DNA of 64,000 bases from Roseburia sp. Lineage in GTDB: Bacteria; Bacillota; Clostridia; Lachnospirales; Lachnospiraceae. The notes beneath the pieces are model-generated. The model saw only the letters and a program-made list of their open reading frames with translations. It did not search any database and was not told the origin of the DNA. Positions 18,160 to 26,887 of this stretch are shown one piece after another. Numbering within the stretch: the stretch's first letter is position 1; each line of letters opens with the position of its first letter. The DNA lies in assembly GCA_003483745.1 (NCBI GenBank), contig DMYD01000012.1, positions 1 to 64,000 on the forward strand. The letters run 5' to 3'. The translations under genes were made by a program, and so were the position numbers.

Positions 18160-18927
18160 TTATCTGGCCTTATCTGATCTGCGGTTCATGACAAGCAGCA
18201 GAAGAAATGCGGCAAAAAACAGCAGCGTGGAAAGTGCATAAAGTTCCGGGCGCACACCTTTTCGAAGCTCCGTATAGAGCATGGTCGAAAGGGTATTCAC
18301 ACCGGCACCTTTCGTAAAAAAGGTGATGGAAAAATCGTCTAAAGACATTGTAACCGCCATTAAAAACCCGGAAAATACACCGGATTTTATGTCTGGCCAG
18401 ATCACTTTATAAAAGGCATAAAGCGGTGAGGCACCAAGATCTAAGGCAGCTTCATAGGTGTTTTGGTTTACCTGTTTTAATTTTGGAAGTACATTCAAAA
18501 TTACATACGGAATATCGAATGTGATATGTGCGATGAGTACCGTCACAAACCCAAGATTCAAAAACTTTACAAAAAGCAGCATAAGTGATATTCCAGTCAC
18601 AATATCTGCATTTAACAGTGGAATATTGGTAGCACCGAGCATCAGTGTGGTGCCACGTTTTTTCATCGCACTGATCCCGATAGCAGCAAGTGTGCCGATC
18701 AGTGTGGAGAGCACTGCGGCACAAAGTGTAATCTGAAGTGTCATGATCAGTGCACTCATGATCGTTTCATCCGTAAAACAGGAAGCGTACCATTTTAAAG
18801 TGAATCCACCCCACACGACTCTTGATTTGGAATTGTTAAAGGAAAGAATGACCAAAACAAGAATCGGGAGATATAAAAATAAAAAGATGACCGCAAGATA
18901 AATGCGGGATGCAGCCTTCTTTAACAT
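18160..18927 (-). CDS. potC: Spermidine/putrescine ABC transporter permease PotC
   Basis: Inner-membrane permease with about six transmembrane helices (first at residues 8-28). The EAA loop facing the ATPase reads YEAALDLGASPLYAFYKVIWPDI. Its 255 residues fit PotC. The start overlaps the potB stop by seven bases, a sign of coupled expression. It forms the translocation channel with PotB. Confidence 0.94.
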   Translation of the reverse strand: MLKKAASRIYLAVIFLFLYLPILVLVILSFNNSKSRVVWGGFTLKWYASCFTDETIMSALIMTLQITLCAAVLSTLIGTLAAIGISAMKKRGTTLMLGATNIPLLNADIVTGISLMLLFVKFLNLGFVTVLIAHITFDIPYVILNVLPKLKQVNQNTYEAALDLGASPLYAFYKVIWPDIKSGVFSGFLMAVTMSLDDFSITFFTKGAGVNTLSTMLYTELRKGVRPELYALSTLLFFAAFLLLLVMNRRSDKAR

Positions 18928-19745
18928 ACAGCAGTTCCTCCCTGATCTTTATCAAAAATATTCATGACCGCCATACTTGCGATGACGAAAATCATAAGCA
19001 CAACGGAAAGACCGGAACCTAAGTTCCAGTTACTTCCCTGCATAAATTCCTGTTCAATGACATTTCCAATCAAAAGAACTTTACCGCCGCCGAGCAGATC
19101 GGAGATTACGAAAGAGGTAAGAGCAGGAACAAAAACCATGACGATTCCGCTGATGATACCGGAAAGTGTTAGTGGAAAAATAATGCGGATCAGTATGGTC
19201 AGGGAATTAGCACCGAGGTCTTTTGCAGCTTCGATGACATCCGGTTTGATACGCGCCATAGAGTTGTAGATCGGCAGGATCATAAATGGAAGAAAATCAT
19301 ATACCATGCCGAATACAACAGCAGTCGGTGTGTTTAACATTTTTATTGGACCGAAACCAAAGAGTCCAAACAGTGCATTTACAATACCGTTGTTAGAAAG
19401 CAGCAGTCTCCATGCAAGAATACGCAGCATAAAATTCATCCACATCGGAAGTACGAATAAAAATACGACAAAACTCTGATGCTTGAAATGAAAGCTGTTT
19501 AAAATCATGGCAAGCGGGTAGGCGAGCAGCAGACAGACCAGTGTGCAGAAAAAACCAAGCTTTAAGGAAAGCAGAATGGATTTTACATGCACCGGATCTG
19601 CAATCGCTGCGATATTGTCCCAGGTAAAGGTGCCTGCAGGATTGGTAACGGCATAATATAAGATAATAACGATCGGCAGCAGGATAAACCCGATCATCCA
19701 TACCAGATAGGGCCCTGCTAACAGCTGTCTGCCTAATTTACGCAT
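18921..19745 (-). CDS. potB: Spermidine/putrescine ABC transporter permease PotB
   Basis: Membrane permease of the polyamine importer, with about six transmembrane helices and the EAA loop [28 protein letters not shown]. The frame opens at 19766, but ATG at 19745 (MRKLGRQLL) follows GTGGAG six bases upstream and overlaps the potA stop by eight bases. That choice gives 274 residues. Confidence 0.94.
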   Translation of the reverse strand: MRKLGRQLLAGPYLVWMIGFILLPIVIILYYAVTNPAGTFTWDNIAAIADPVHVKSILLSLKLGFFCTLVCLLLAYPLAMILNSFHFKHQSFVVFLFVLPMWMNFMLRILAWRLLLSNNGIVNALFGLFGFGPIKMLNTPTAVVFGMVYDFLPFMILPIYNSMARIKPDVIEAAKDLGANSLTILIRIIFPLTLSGIISGIVMVFVPALTSFVISDLLGGGKVLLIGNVIEQEFMQGSNWNLGSGLSVVLMIFVIASMAVMNIFDKDQGGTAVC

Positions 19746-20811
19746 TGATCTCCACAGCCTCCTCATCTTCAGATTCCGGTTTGTTCATGATCTGGATATT
19801 AAATGGGATCACGCTGATGCCGACATGTGTGCCGACCGGATACATTTTTGTAGTGTGAACCAGCCATTCATAGCCATTTGCCATAATGCTGATCTCATAG
19901 TGGACACCCTTAAAAATAATGGATACGATATCACCATCCATAAAACCTGCCCCGGGCTCTGTGATCTCAACATCTTCCGGGCGAATCACAACATCGACAG
20001 GCGTGTTACAGCCAAACCCTTCGTCAACACAAGGAATCTTTACACCCAGAATTTCTACAACTTTGTCCTGAATCATGGTTCCATTTATGATGTTACTGTC
20101 GCCGATAAAATCAGCAACAAATGCATTGACAGGCTCATTGTAGATCATCTCCGGAGTACCGATCTGCTGGATATAGCCCTGGTTCATGACAACGATCGTA
20201 TCAGACATGGTCAGTGCCTCTTCCTGGTCATGTGTAACGAACACGAATGTGATGCCAAGCTCATTTTTCAGACGGATCAACTCGTATTGCATGTCCTGGC
20301 GGAGTTTTAAATCAAGAGCGCCGAGCGGTTCATCTAAAAGGAGAACTTTGGGTTCGTTTACAATGGCGCGGGCGATTGCGATACGCTGCTGCTGACCTCC
20401 GCTCAAAGAGTCGATGGAGCGGTTTTCAAAACCTTCCAGATTTACTAATTTCAGTGCATAACGGATTTTATCATTGATATATTCTTTGCTTTTTTTCTTA
20501 ATCCGCAGTCCAAACGCAATATTTTCTGCAATCGACATGTGCGGGAAAAGTGCGTATTTTTGGAAAACCGTATTTAAGTTGCGCTCGTTTGGTGGCAGTG
20601 ACGTGATATCTTTGCCATCAAAAACAACACTTCCGGCATCCGGTGTCTCAAAACCGCCAATGATGCGAAGCGTAGTTGTTTTTCCACATCCGGAAGGACC
20701 GAGAAGTGTGATAAACTCATTTTCACGGATATATAAATTTAAGTCATCCAGCACGACATGATCACCGTAGGATTTTGAAATACCTGTCAGATTGATTAAT
20801 TTTTTGCTCAT
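19738..20811 (-). CDS. potA: Spermidine/putrescine ABC transporter ATP-binding protein
   Basis: ATPase that powers polyamine import. Walker [10 protein letters not shown] lies at 38-46; the signature LSGGQQQR and Walker [13 protein letters not shown] lie near 138-170, followed by the switch His in VTHDQEEAL. The C-terminal part (about 245-345) is a TOBE regulatory domain. The 357-residue length fits PotA. It is first of the transporter genes, 75 bases after the XRE/cupin regulator on the same strand. Confidence 0.95.
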   Translation of the reverse strand: MSKKLINLTGISKSYGDHVVLDDLNLYIRENEFITLLGPSGCGKTTTLRIIGGFETPDAGSVVFDGKDITSLPPNERNLNTVFQKYALFPHMSIAENIAFGLRIKKKSKEYINDKIRYALKLVNLEGFENRSIDSLSGGQQQRIAIARAIVNEPKVLLLDEPLGALDLKLRQDMQYELIRLKNELGITFVFVTHDQEEALTMSDTIVVMNQGYIQQIGTPEMIYNEPVNAFVADFIGDSNIINGTMIQDKVVEILGVKIPCVDEGFGCNTPVDVVIRPEDVEITEPGAGFMDGDIVSIIFKGVHYEISIMANGYEWLVHTTKMYPVGTHVGISVIPFNIQIMNKPESEDEEAVEINA

Positions 20812-20886
20812 TTGTGTTTAAAGCGTTTCTTTATATAAATAGCAGAAGAAACGATGTCCCTTTCTAAGTGGTATGTAAAATACAGA

Positions 20887-21426
20887 TTAAAAACTTGGAG
20901 GTGTGGATACCCAGATCAGGATGGCATCCCGGTTTCCGTTGTTTTCCAGACGGTGTTTTTTTCCTGCCTGAAAATAAAAAGACTCACCTGCACGTACGGT
21001 ATATGTCTTTCCACCGTAAAAAACGCGCACGGTTCCTTTTAGTACATAACCGAATTCTTCACCCGCATGAGGCAGATGTGTATCGGAGGAACCACCGGGT
21101 TTTAAAGTAAGGCGAACCGGCTCCATGCTGTTTTTCTGGGCATTTGGTATAATCCATTCGATCTTTTTATTTCCATCTTCACTGATTTTTTCAAAATAGT
21201 CATCTTTTTCAAATACGATCTGTTCCGGTTCTTCGTCCGTAAAAAATTCGGCAGGTGTTGTGCCAAGACACTGTATGATATCAAGCAGTGTGCCAATGGA
21301 CGGAGAGTTCTGGTTGCGTTCCAGCTGGGAAATAAATCCTTTGGTCAGTTCGGAGCGGTCAGCAAGTTCCTGCTGTGTCAGACCGTACTGGATGCGAAGC
21401 TCTTTCATACGCTTTCCGATATCCAT
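20887..21426 (-). CDS. XRE-family regulator with cupin domain (polyamine operon)
   Basis: The N-terminal helix-turn-helix (IGKRMKELRIQYGLTQQELADRSELTKGFISQLERN, residues 2-38) is joined to a C-terminal cupin (about 105-178, with HLPHAGEEFGYVLKG and ESFYFQAGKKHRLEN). This two-domain layout is that of PuuR-like regulators that sense small metabolites. Start ATG at 21426 (MDIGKRM) follows GGAG. It heads the potABCD operon, so it probably controls polyamine uptake. Inverted TTGTTTAC repeats sit at its own promoter. Confidence 0.9.
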   Translation of the reverse strand: MDIGKRMKELRIQYGLTQQELADRSELTKGFISQLERNQNSPSIGTLLDIIQCLGTTPAEFFTDEEPEQIVFEKDDYFEKISEDGNKKIEWIIPNAQKNSMEPVRLTLKPGGSSDTHLPHAGEEFGYVLKGTVRVFYGGKTYTVRAGESFYFQAGKKHRLENNGNRDAILIWVSTPPSF

Positions 21427-21474
21427 AGAAGTCTCCATTCTGTAATAATTTTGGTAATTGTAAAAATATATGTT

Positions 21475-21550
21475 TTGTTTACAATAGGTAAACAAGATTA
21501 TTTTATGCATTTTATAGGAAAAGTCAATAGGAAATGAAAAAGTTGTTTAC
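21475..21550. promoter_or_regulatory. Promoter and candidate operator of the pot regulator
   Basis: TTGTTTAC (21475-21482) and GTAAACAA (21488-21495) form a perfect eight-base inverted repeat with a five-base gap. A third TTGTTTAC lies at 21543-21550. On the minus strand, TTGACT (complement of 21522-21527) and TAAAAT (complement of 21500-21505) are 16 bases apart, so the repeat sits at the transcription start. This suggests autorepression. Confidence 0.5.
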
Positions 21551-21612
21551 TTATGTGAAAAAACTTAAGTCAAATAAATTAAAAAAATAATTAAAAAATA
21601 TGAAAAAAAGTA

Positions 21613-21641
21613 TTGCATTTTTTCTAAAAAATGTATATACT
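21613..21641 (+). promoter_or_regulatory. Promoter of the tRNA-Thr gene
   Basis: TTGCAT (21613-21618) and TATACT (21636-21641) with a 17-base spacer lie 43 bases upstream of the tRNA. Confidence 0.6.
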
Positions 21642-21683
21642 AATCAAGTATGGCGCAAGTCGAAAAGGCAGCCTGCATTGATT

Positions 21684-21756
<73 letters not shown>

Positions 21757-21788
21757 TATGGATTCCGGAATGCCGGAAGGATGAGAGA

Positions 21789-21823
21789 GCAAGTGGTTTC
21801 TGAAAAGTTCCGCTTGCTTTTTT
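21789..21823 (+). terminator. Intrinsic terminator after tRNA-Thr
   Basis: GCAAGTGG (21789-21796) pairs with CCGCTTGC (21810-21817), then six T. Confidence 0.8.
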
Positions 21824-21825
21824 AA

Positions 21826-21852
21826 TTCATAGGATTCGGGTGTCAAAAGGTG
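21826..21852 (+). repeat. TTCATAGGA head joined to end of the 6-306 element
   Basis: TTCATAGGA begins right behind the tRNA terminator T-tract. It leads into ATTCGGGTGTCAAAAGGTG (21834-21852), a 19-base perfect inverted match to 288-306. Only this end is present; the rest of the large palindromic element is absent. Confidence 0.55.
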
Positions 21853-21879
21853 CATCAGGATACGAAAGGAAACGGTATT

Positions 21880-22512
21880 ATGGCAGAGGCAAAAAATATA
21901 ATTTTAATTGGAATTGCAGGAGGAACCGGAAGCGGAAAAACGACTCTGGCGGATAAAGTGGTAGATAGTTTTGGCCGTGACGAGGTCAGTATTTTGCGGC
22001 ATGATAATTATTATAAGCGTCATGATGAGATGAGCTATGAGGACCGGTCAAAACTGAATTATGACCATCCGGATGCGTTTGATACAGAACTTTTATGTGA
22101 ACATATCCGAGAACTGAAAAAAGGAAATGCGATTCAGATGCCGGTCTATGATTATACGATCCATAATCGCTCTGACAGGACGATTCTTGTAGAACCTGCG
22201 CCGGTCATCGTACTTGAGGGCATTTTGATTTTTGCAGAGCCGAGTCTCTGTGAGCTGATGGATATTCGTGTGTTTGTGGATACGGATGCGGATGTCCGTA
22301 TTCTGCGAAGAATCGTAAGAGACGTAAGAGAACGCGGACGTTCATTAGACAGTGTCATAAATCAGTATCTGACTACAGTAAAACCGATGCATGAACAATT
22401 TGTGGAACCGAGCAAACGGCGTGCGGATATTATTATTCCGGAAGGCGGGGAAAATACGGTTGCATTAGAAATGTTGATCCAGAGAGTGCGAAAGCATTTA
22501 GATGAAGCGTAA
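21880..22512 (+). CDS. udk: Uridine kinase
   Basis: Phosphorylates uridine and cytidine in nucleoside salvage. The P-loop IGIAGGTGSGKTT ends at residue 22. The family motifs HDNYYKRHDEMSYEDRSKLNYDHPDAFD, VILEGILIF, RRIVRDVRERGR and the C-terminal ADIIIPEGGEN are all present. The frame opens at 21850; ATG at 21880 (MAEAKNIIL) behind AAAGGA gives 210 residues, the family size. It is monocistronic, with a terminator at 22537-22582. Confidence 0.94.
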   Translation: MAEAKNIILIGIAGGTGSGKTTLADKVVDSFGRDEVSILRHDNYYKRHDEMSYEDRSKLNYDHPDAFDTELLCEHIRELKKGNAIQMPVYDYTIHNRSDRTILVEPAPVIVLEGILIFAEPSLCELMDIRVFVDTDADVRILRRIVRDVRERGRSLDSVINQYLTTVKPMHEQFVEPSKRRADIIIPEGGENTVALEMLIQRVRKHLDEA

Positions 22513-22536
22513 AAATTGAGAAAGTGTTGTCAGTTA

Positions 22537-22582
22537 AAATCGCACCGTGGCAGGAAACAAATCCGGCTGCGGTGCGATTTTT
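22537..22582 (+). terminator. Intrinsic terminator after udk
   Basis: AAAATCGCACC (22537-22547) pairs with GGTGCGATTTT (22571-22581) and continues into T. A palindromic repeat follows within three bases. Confidence 0.75.
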
Positions 22583-22584
22583 AA

Positions 22585-22655
22585 TTCATGACAATAGAAT
22601 GCCCGCAGAATATGCATTCTATTGTTTGCGATAATAGAATGTCCGCGGAAAACGC
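22585..22655 (+). repeat. TTCATGACAATAG palindrome, copy 3, plus half copy
   Basis: TTCATGACAATAGAATGC (22585-22602) and GCATTCTATTGT (22614-22625) form the hairpin. A second unit begins GATAATAGAATGTCCGC (22630-22646) but has lost its matching right arm. It lies between the udk terminator and the end of the convergent esterase gene. Confidence 0.6.
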
Positions 22656-22668
22656 AATGAGAGTATAT

Positions 22669-23877
22669 TTAATAAAGAAAAGATGCAGATACAGCGTCTG
22701 CCATGGCCCGGTAACCGGCATCGCTCGGATGCAGATGATCGCCGCTGTCATAACCTGACTTGAATGAAGTGGGATGACAGGTATCGCGCAATGCAAGATC
22801 AAAGTCAATACATCCCTCAAAGCCGACTACAGAGCGGATCCATTCATTTACCTGATTTTTTAATTCCTCACGAAATGGAGCATATGTGCGCCAGCCCTCG
22901 ATTGGAAGCAGCGTTCCGATATAAACAGATAATCCCAAAGCATGTGCCTGATCTGCGTACCATTTGAGTCCGTCTATGAGTTCTTCTGCGGTTGGAAGGT
23001 CGCTCATGGGGCGGAATAAATTGATGTCGCGTCCGACCGGATGGATGATGTCATTGATTCCCTGCTGGATGATAATGGTGTCTGCACCTGCAGTCGGTAT
23101 TTCGTGTGAAAAGCGGTTGCTTCCTTTCAGACCGTACGAAGCGTAGGTGATACAGTCATACTGGCGCAGGATTCTTGTACCACTTGCAGCACGCCGTATA
23201 ATGGAAGTATGATGTTTGCCTTCCTGCTTTAAACGCAGCGTTAATTCGTCCGGCCATGCCTGTGCAGTGATGGAGTCGCCATAACAGATCACAGCATGAT
23301 TGTCCGGTGATGTTAAAATATCTATATTACTGAGAAAATAAAACCAGTTTGTTGTTTTACTTGTATCGGGAGAAAGACATCCCGCAGAGGTCTGATCGCC
23401 CAGCGAGAAAAAGCCTTTTGAGAGAGGACCTGTAATCAGAACCGCTGACTGCATCAGGGTAAAATCCGCAAAATAAAGGTTGACGCAGAGTGTCTGACCG
23501 GTCTTGACCGGGAAAGAAATGTCATCACTTACGATCCGTCCGTGTGCGGAAAGTGTCACAGAAGTATTTCCACCGAAAGTGATCTGTGCGGTTGCAGATT
23601 CTGACATAGGACAGGAAAGATCTGATTTTCCTGTGATGTTATCGCAATGGATGCTGCTACAGTCTGCAATGGAGACAGTTGCTTTTGTGATGGAGACAGG
23701 CTCACTGCCACAGTAATTATCAAAGGTAAATCTTAAGGCGGTTCCGTCAAACGGCGCATAGACCGGATAGCGTAGTGTGATATCTTTTGCATAACTCTCA
23801 GGACGGTGTTCTGCGATTGAAACCGCATTTCCCCACATGGAACACCATGTCTGAGTTTTATTTATTGTTGTATTCAT
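22669..23877 (-). CDS. SGNH/GDSL-family hydrolase
   Basis: An SGNH esterase, probably removing acyl groups from a carbohydrate. The N-terminal half (about 1-190) is beta-rich, like the accessory beta-sandwich in some carbohydrate esterases. The catalytic half shows block I VICYGDSITAQAW, block III QQGINDIIHP and block V DHLHPSDAGYRAMADA, giving Ser, Gly/Asn and the Asp-His pair. No signal peptide is visible, so it may be cytoplasmic. Start ATG at 23877 (MNTTINKT) follows GGAG; an alternative lies at 23919. The substrate cannot be read from sequence. Confidence 0.85.
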   Translation of the reverse strand: MNTTINKTQTWCSMWGNAVSIAEHRPESYAKDITLRYPVYAPFDGTALRFTFDNYCGSEPVSITKATVSIADCSSIHCDNITGKSDLSCPMSESATAQITFGGNTSVTLSAHGRIVSDDISFPVKTGQTLCVNLYFADFTLMQSAVLITGPLSKGFFSLGDQTSAGCLSPDTSKTTNWFYFLSNIDILTSPDNHAVICYGDSITAQAWPDELTLRLKQEGKHHTSIIRRAASGTRILRQYDCITYASYGLKGSNRFSHEIPTAGADTIIIQQGINDIIHPVGRDINLFRPMSDLPTAEELIDGLKWYADQAHALGLSVYIGTLLPIEGWRTYAPFREELKNQVNEWIRSVVGFEGCIDFDLALRDTCHPTSFKSGYDSGDHLHPSDAGYRAMADAVSASFLY

Positions 23878-23958
23878 TGGGTTCTCCATTTCTGTCAGAA
23901 AGTTATTTACGTTGTACAAGTATACATCCTTTTTGAAGAAGGGTAAAGTGAAAACTAC

Positions 23959-23993
23959 TTGTTCTTTTTGTTATAAGTTGTTATAATGTCGAA
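23959..23993 (+). promoter_or_regulatory. Promoter of the 24068 gene with overlapping 0A-like box
   Basis: TTGTTC (23959-23964), a 17-base spacer and TATAAT (23982-23987). TGTCGAA (23987-23993), a 0A-box match, overlaps the last base of the -10 element; a seven-base match can arise by chance. Confidence 0.45.
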
Positions 23994-24067
23994 AGGCAAC
24001 ATGTCTTCGGATGGCGGAAGCGTTGATCCGGATGACATTACAGTAGAAAGAGGAGAGGGATTAAGGT

Positions 24068-24454
24068 ATGAGTGAACCTGAAAATTATGTAAAAAAAGAG
24101 GAGCCGCGCGTATCCATAAAACAGCGCAGAAAAAAGAGCATAGGAGGCACACTGGGAACGCTGTTCGCAGAGAATCAGAGTATGCTGATGCTGTTTGCAG
24201 TCATTGTTGCAGCACTTGTGGTTATTCTGGTAGGAATCATCGCACTGCATATGCCGGTTGTACCGGTCTGCCTGATCGTGTTATTAGAGGCAGGGATTGC
24301 CTGCTGTCTTCATGATGTGCCGATCTGGCTGCATGCGATCGCTGTGATCGTTCAGATCATAGCAGGGGTTCTCACGGGAGCAACTGTTTTTATGGTGCTT
24401 TGCGTGGTGGAATATTTAGTCGGAATTTTATGCCTACGCTATGTAAGAGATTAA
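24068..24454 (+). CDS. Small integral membrane protein
   Basis: A 128-residue protein of unknown function. A charged N-terminus (about 1-37, many Lys, Arg, Glu) is followed by three or four hydrophobic segments: MLMLFAVIVAALVVILVGII (about 40-60), VPVCLIVLLEAGIACCL, and two more up to residue 122. It has no enzymatic motif. ATG follows GAGAGGGATTAAGGT. It precedes an HD-domain gene, separated by a hairpin, so the two may be only partly co-expressed. Confidence 0.7.
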   Translation: MSEPENYVKKEEPRVSIKQRRKKSIGGTLGTLFAENQSMLMLFAVIVAALVVILVGIIALHMPVVPVCLIVLLEAGIACCLHDVPIWLHAIAVIVQIIAGVLTGATVFMVLCVVEYLVGILCLRYVRD

Positions 24455-24467
24455 GAAGAGAGCATGA

Positions 24468-24516
24468 AAACGGACTTTTGCTTTGGGGAGACTTTTAGCA
24501 GGAGTCCGTTTATATT
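24468..24516 (+). terminator. Hairpin, possible terminator upstream of the HD gene
   Basis: AAACGGACT (24468-24476) pairs with AGTCCGTTT (24503-24511), followed by TATATTTGTT. The T-tract is imperfect, so it may be a partial terminator. Confidence 0.45.
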
Positions 24517-24535
24517 TGTTCAGGAGGAAAAAAGA

Positions 24536-25030
24536 ATGGATTTAAATCAATTATTTTGTGAAATGATCCGGTATTATAGTAATGATCCGAAAAGAATTCA
24601 GCATTTTACAAAGGTACACAGTTATGCAAAGCTGATCGGGGAACTTTCCGGCATGCAGGGCGAAGAACTTTTGACGCTTGAAGCAGCTGCCTATGTGCAT
24701 GACATCGGAATCAGGGTAGCAGAGAAAAAATATGGAAACTGTAGTGGAAAACTCCAGGAGCAGGAAGGCCCAGCAGTGGCAGAGGAGATGCTTAAAGGAC
24801 TTCATTTTGATGAGAATGTGATCCGCAGGGTGTCTTATCTGGTCGGACATCACCACACATATGATAAGATAGATGGGCTGGATTATCAGATACTGGTGGA
24901 GGCTGATTTCCTGGTCAATTTATATGAGGATGGTGTGACGAAAGAAGCTGTAATGAATGCGTACAAAAATATTTTTCGGACGGAGCATGGAAAACGTATC
25001 TGTGCGGAAATGTTTGGAATAGAGGAATAA
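24536..25030 (+). CDS. HD-domain phosphohydrolase-like protein
   Basis: A 164-residue single-domain HD protein. Metal-binding residues appear in order: HFTKVHSYAKLIG, AAYVHDIGIR (the HD pair), VGHHHTYD and a late ILVEADFLVNLYE. HD proteins hydrolyse phosphate esters, often nucleotides; the substrate is unknown. The frame is open from 24464, but ATG at 24536 (MDLNQLF) follows CAGGAGGAAAA. It sits three bases ahead of the glycosyltransferase gene. Confidence 0.87.
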   Translation: MDLNQLFCEMIRYYSNDPKRIQHFTKVHSYAKLIGELSGMQGEELLTLEAAAYVHDIGIRVAEKKYGNCSGKLQEQEGPAVAEEMLKGLHFDENVIRRVSYLVGHHHTYDKIDGLDYQILVEADFLVNLYEDGVTKEAVMNAYKNIFRTEHGKRICAEMFGIEE

Positions 25031-25033
25031 CAG

Positions 25034-26206
25034 ATGGAATCACAGGAAAAGATTTTGGTATTCTGTTCCAGAGAAATCTGCTATTTGTCCGGGAATTTTT
25101 TCGCACATCAGCTTGCGGCGGCATTCGAAGATCTGGGGTATGAAACAACGGTATGTGAATTTACCTCCCAGGATGATTTGGATACCGTACTTTCCCCGTT
25201 TTTTGGGAAAAAATACCGTGCAGTTTTTGATTTTAATTCACTGCTGCCACGGCTTGTAATGGATGATGGGACACCGGTGATCGATCTGATTGATGGTCCT
25301 TTTTACGATTACATTGTGGATCATCCACTGTTTCATTATAATTGTCTAATGACACAGGCAAAAAATTTTCATGCGATCGTACTTGATGAGGGGCAGGCAG
25401 AATATGTAAAAAGATATCATCCCCAGGTAAAGAGTGTACATATGCTTCCGCTTGGTGCAACAGTTGCTTTGTTTGACGGTGAAAAAAATCCGGCAGACCA
25501 TGTCCTTTTCATGGGAACTTATGATGCACCGGAAAAGGTATATGATATCGTAAAGGCAGCACCGGAGCCGTTTCGTGGGATGATGAAGCGAATCATAGAG
25601 ATGAGGATAAATGCACCGGAACTTCCGATGGAAGAAGCGTTTGCGGAATGTTTAAAAGAAGATGGCATGGAACTTGACAATGCACAGTTTGCTCTTTTCA
25701 TGAATGCGATGTATGCTTCAGACGCTTATATCCGGGATTATTTTCGAAAAGCAGCATTGGATGAACTTTTAAAAAAGAAGATACCGGTTCATTTAGTCGG
25801 TGAGGGGTGGGAAAAATATCAGACACCTCATAAGAAATACCGGACGATCGGGAAACCGGTTACCTTTGATCTGTCTTTTGAAAAAATTGCAAGAGAACAG
25901 ATTATGCTCGATGTTTCTCCTATTTTTAACCGTGGCATCCATGATCGGGCAATCGCCGGAATGGCAAACCGTACTGTAGTGCTGACCGATGAAAATCCAT
26001 ACCGGCGTTCTAATTTTAAAGACCGCATGGATATGATGTTTTATTCATTGACAAGAATCGATTCGCTTTCGGAAGCTGCAGGAGAACTGATGGAAAACGA
26101 AGAACTCCGGATAAAAATCCGGGAAAATGCATACCGGACTTTTTGTATCGGGCATACCTGGAAGGCACGTGCAGAAGAAATACTGTCATGGGGGGCAAAA
26201 GATTGA
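25034..26206 (+). CDS. Glycosyltransferase, CgeB/group 1-like
   Basis: A 390-residue protein with a GT-B-like layout. The N-terminal part begins ILVFCSREICYLSGNFFAHQLAAAFEDLGYETTV. The C-terminal part ends with LDVSPIFNRGIHDRAIAGMANRTVVLTDENPY and the typical tail RIKIRENAYRTFCIGHTWKARAEEIL. This tail resembles the CgeB/YkvP-type glycosyltransferase domain, used in spore or surface glycosylation. No membrane segment is seen. It overlaps queH at its 3' end. Confidence 0.72.
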   Translation: MESQEKILVFCSREICYLSGNFFAHQLAAAFEDLGYETTVCEFTSQDDLDTVLSPFFGKKYRAVFDFNSLLPRLVMDDGTPVIDLIDGPFYDYIVDHPLFHYNCLMTQAKNFHAIVLDEGQAEYVKRYHPQVKSVHMLPLGATVALFDGEKNPADHVLFMGTYDAPEKVYDIVKAAPEPFRGMMKRIIEMRINAPELPMEEAFAECLKEDGMELDNAQFALFMNAMYASDAYIRDYFRKAALDELLKKKIPVHLVGEGWEKYQTPHKKYRTIGKPVTFDLSFEKIAREQIMLDVSPIFNRGIHDRAIAGMANRTVVLTDENPYRRSNFKDRMDMMFYSLTRIDSLSEAAGELMENEELRIKIRENAYRTFCIGHTWKARAEEILSWGAKD

Positions 26207-26850
26207 AACAGAATTATCAGAAAATGTTAGAGGAAACCATAGCGAAAAATCAAAGCGAAAAAAAAGTTTCTTCCCTGTTGCTTCACAGCTGCTGTGCACC
26301 ATGCAGTTCTTATTGCCTGGAATATTTATCACAGTATTTTAAAATTACAGTTTTTTATTATAATCCGAATATTTATCCGGAAGAAGAATATACAAAGCGT
26401 GTAGCAGAGCAGCAGCATTTTATTGAGAGACTGCCAGCAAAATATGCGATCTCTTTCGTGGAGGGAAACTATGATAAGGAACGTTTTTATCAGATGGCGC
26501 AAGGACTCGAAAATGTAAAAGAAGGTGGCGAACGATGTTTTCGTTGCTATGAAATGCGGCTTAGGGAATCGGCAGAAATGGCAAAAAAGCTTCATATGGA
26601 TTATTTTACGACAACGTTGTCTATCAGTCCGCTCAAAAATGCGGAAAAATTAAACGAGATCGGAGACCGTCTGTCGGAACAATATGGGATTGCATATTTA
26701 AATTCAGATTTTAAAAAGAAGAACGGTTACAAACGTTCTGTAGAACTTTCAGAAGAATATGGGATGTACCGCCAGTATTATTGTGGCTGCGTATTTTCAA
26801 AGAGGGAGCGAGACGCACAGATTGCGGCGAAAGCTGCAGGTCAGGTGTGA
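26188..26850 (+). CDS. queH: Epoxyqueuosine reductase QueH (DUF208)
   Basis: QueH performs the last step of queuosine synthesis, reducing epoxyqueuosine in tRNA with iron-sulfur clusters. Cysteines expected for the clusters are seen in HSCCAPCSSYCLEYL near the N-terminus, in GGERCFRCYEMRL in the middle and in YYCGCVFS near the C-terminus. FTTTLSISPLKNAEKLNEIG is typical. The ATG at 26188 lies inside the end of the glycosyltransferase gene (19-base overlap); a TTG at 26203 behind GGGGGG is an alternative. No other queuosine gene is in the window. Confidence 0.92.
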   Translation: MGGKRLKQNYQKMLEETIAKNQSEKKVSSLLLHSCCAPCSSYCLEYLSQYFKITVFYYNPNIYPEEEYTKRVAEQQHFIERLPAKYAISFVEGNYDKERFYQMAQGLENVKEGGERCFRCYEMRLRESAEMAKKLHMDYFTTTLSISPLKNAEKLNEIGDRLSEQYGIAYLNSDFKKKNGYKRSVELSEEYGMYRQYYCGCVFSKRERDAQIAAKAAGQV

Positions 26851-26887
26851 AATACAAAGATACAATAAAAGTTTTAGGAGAAATGTC

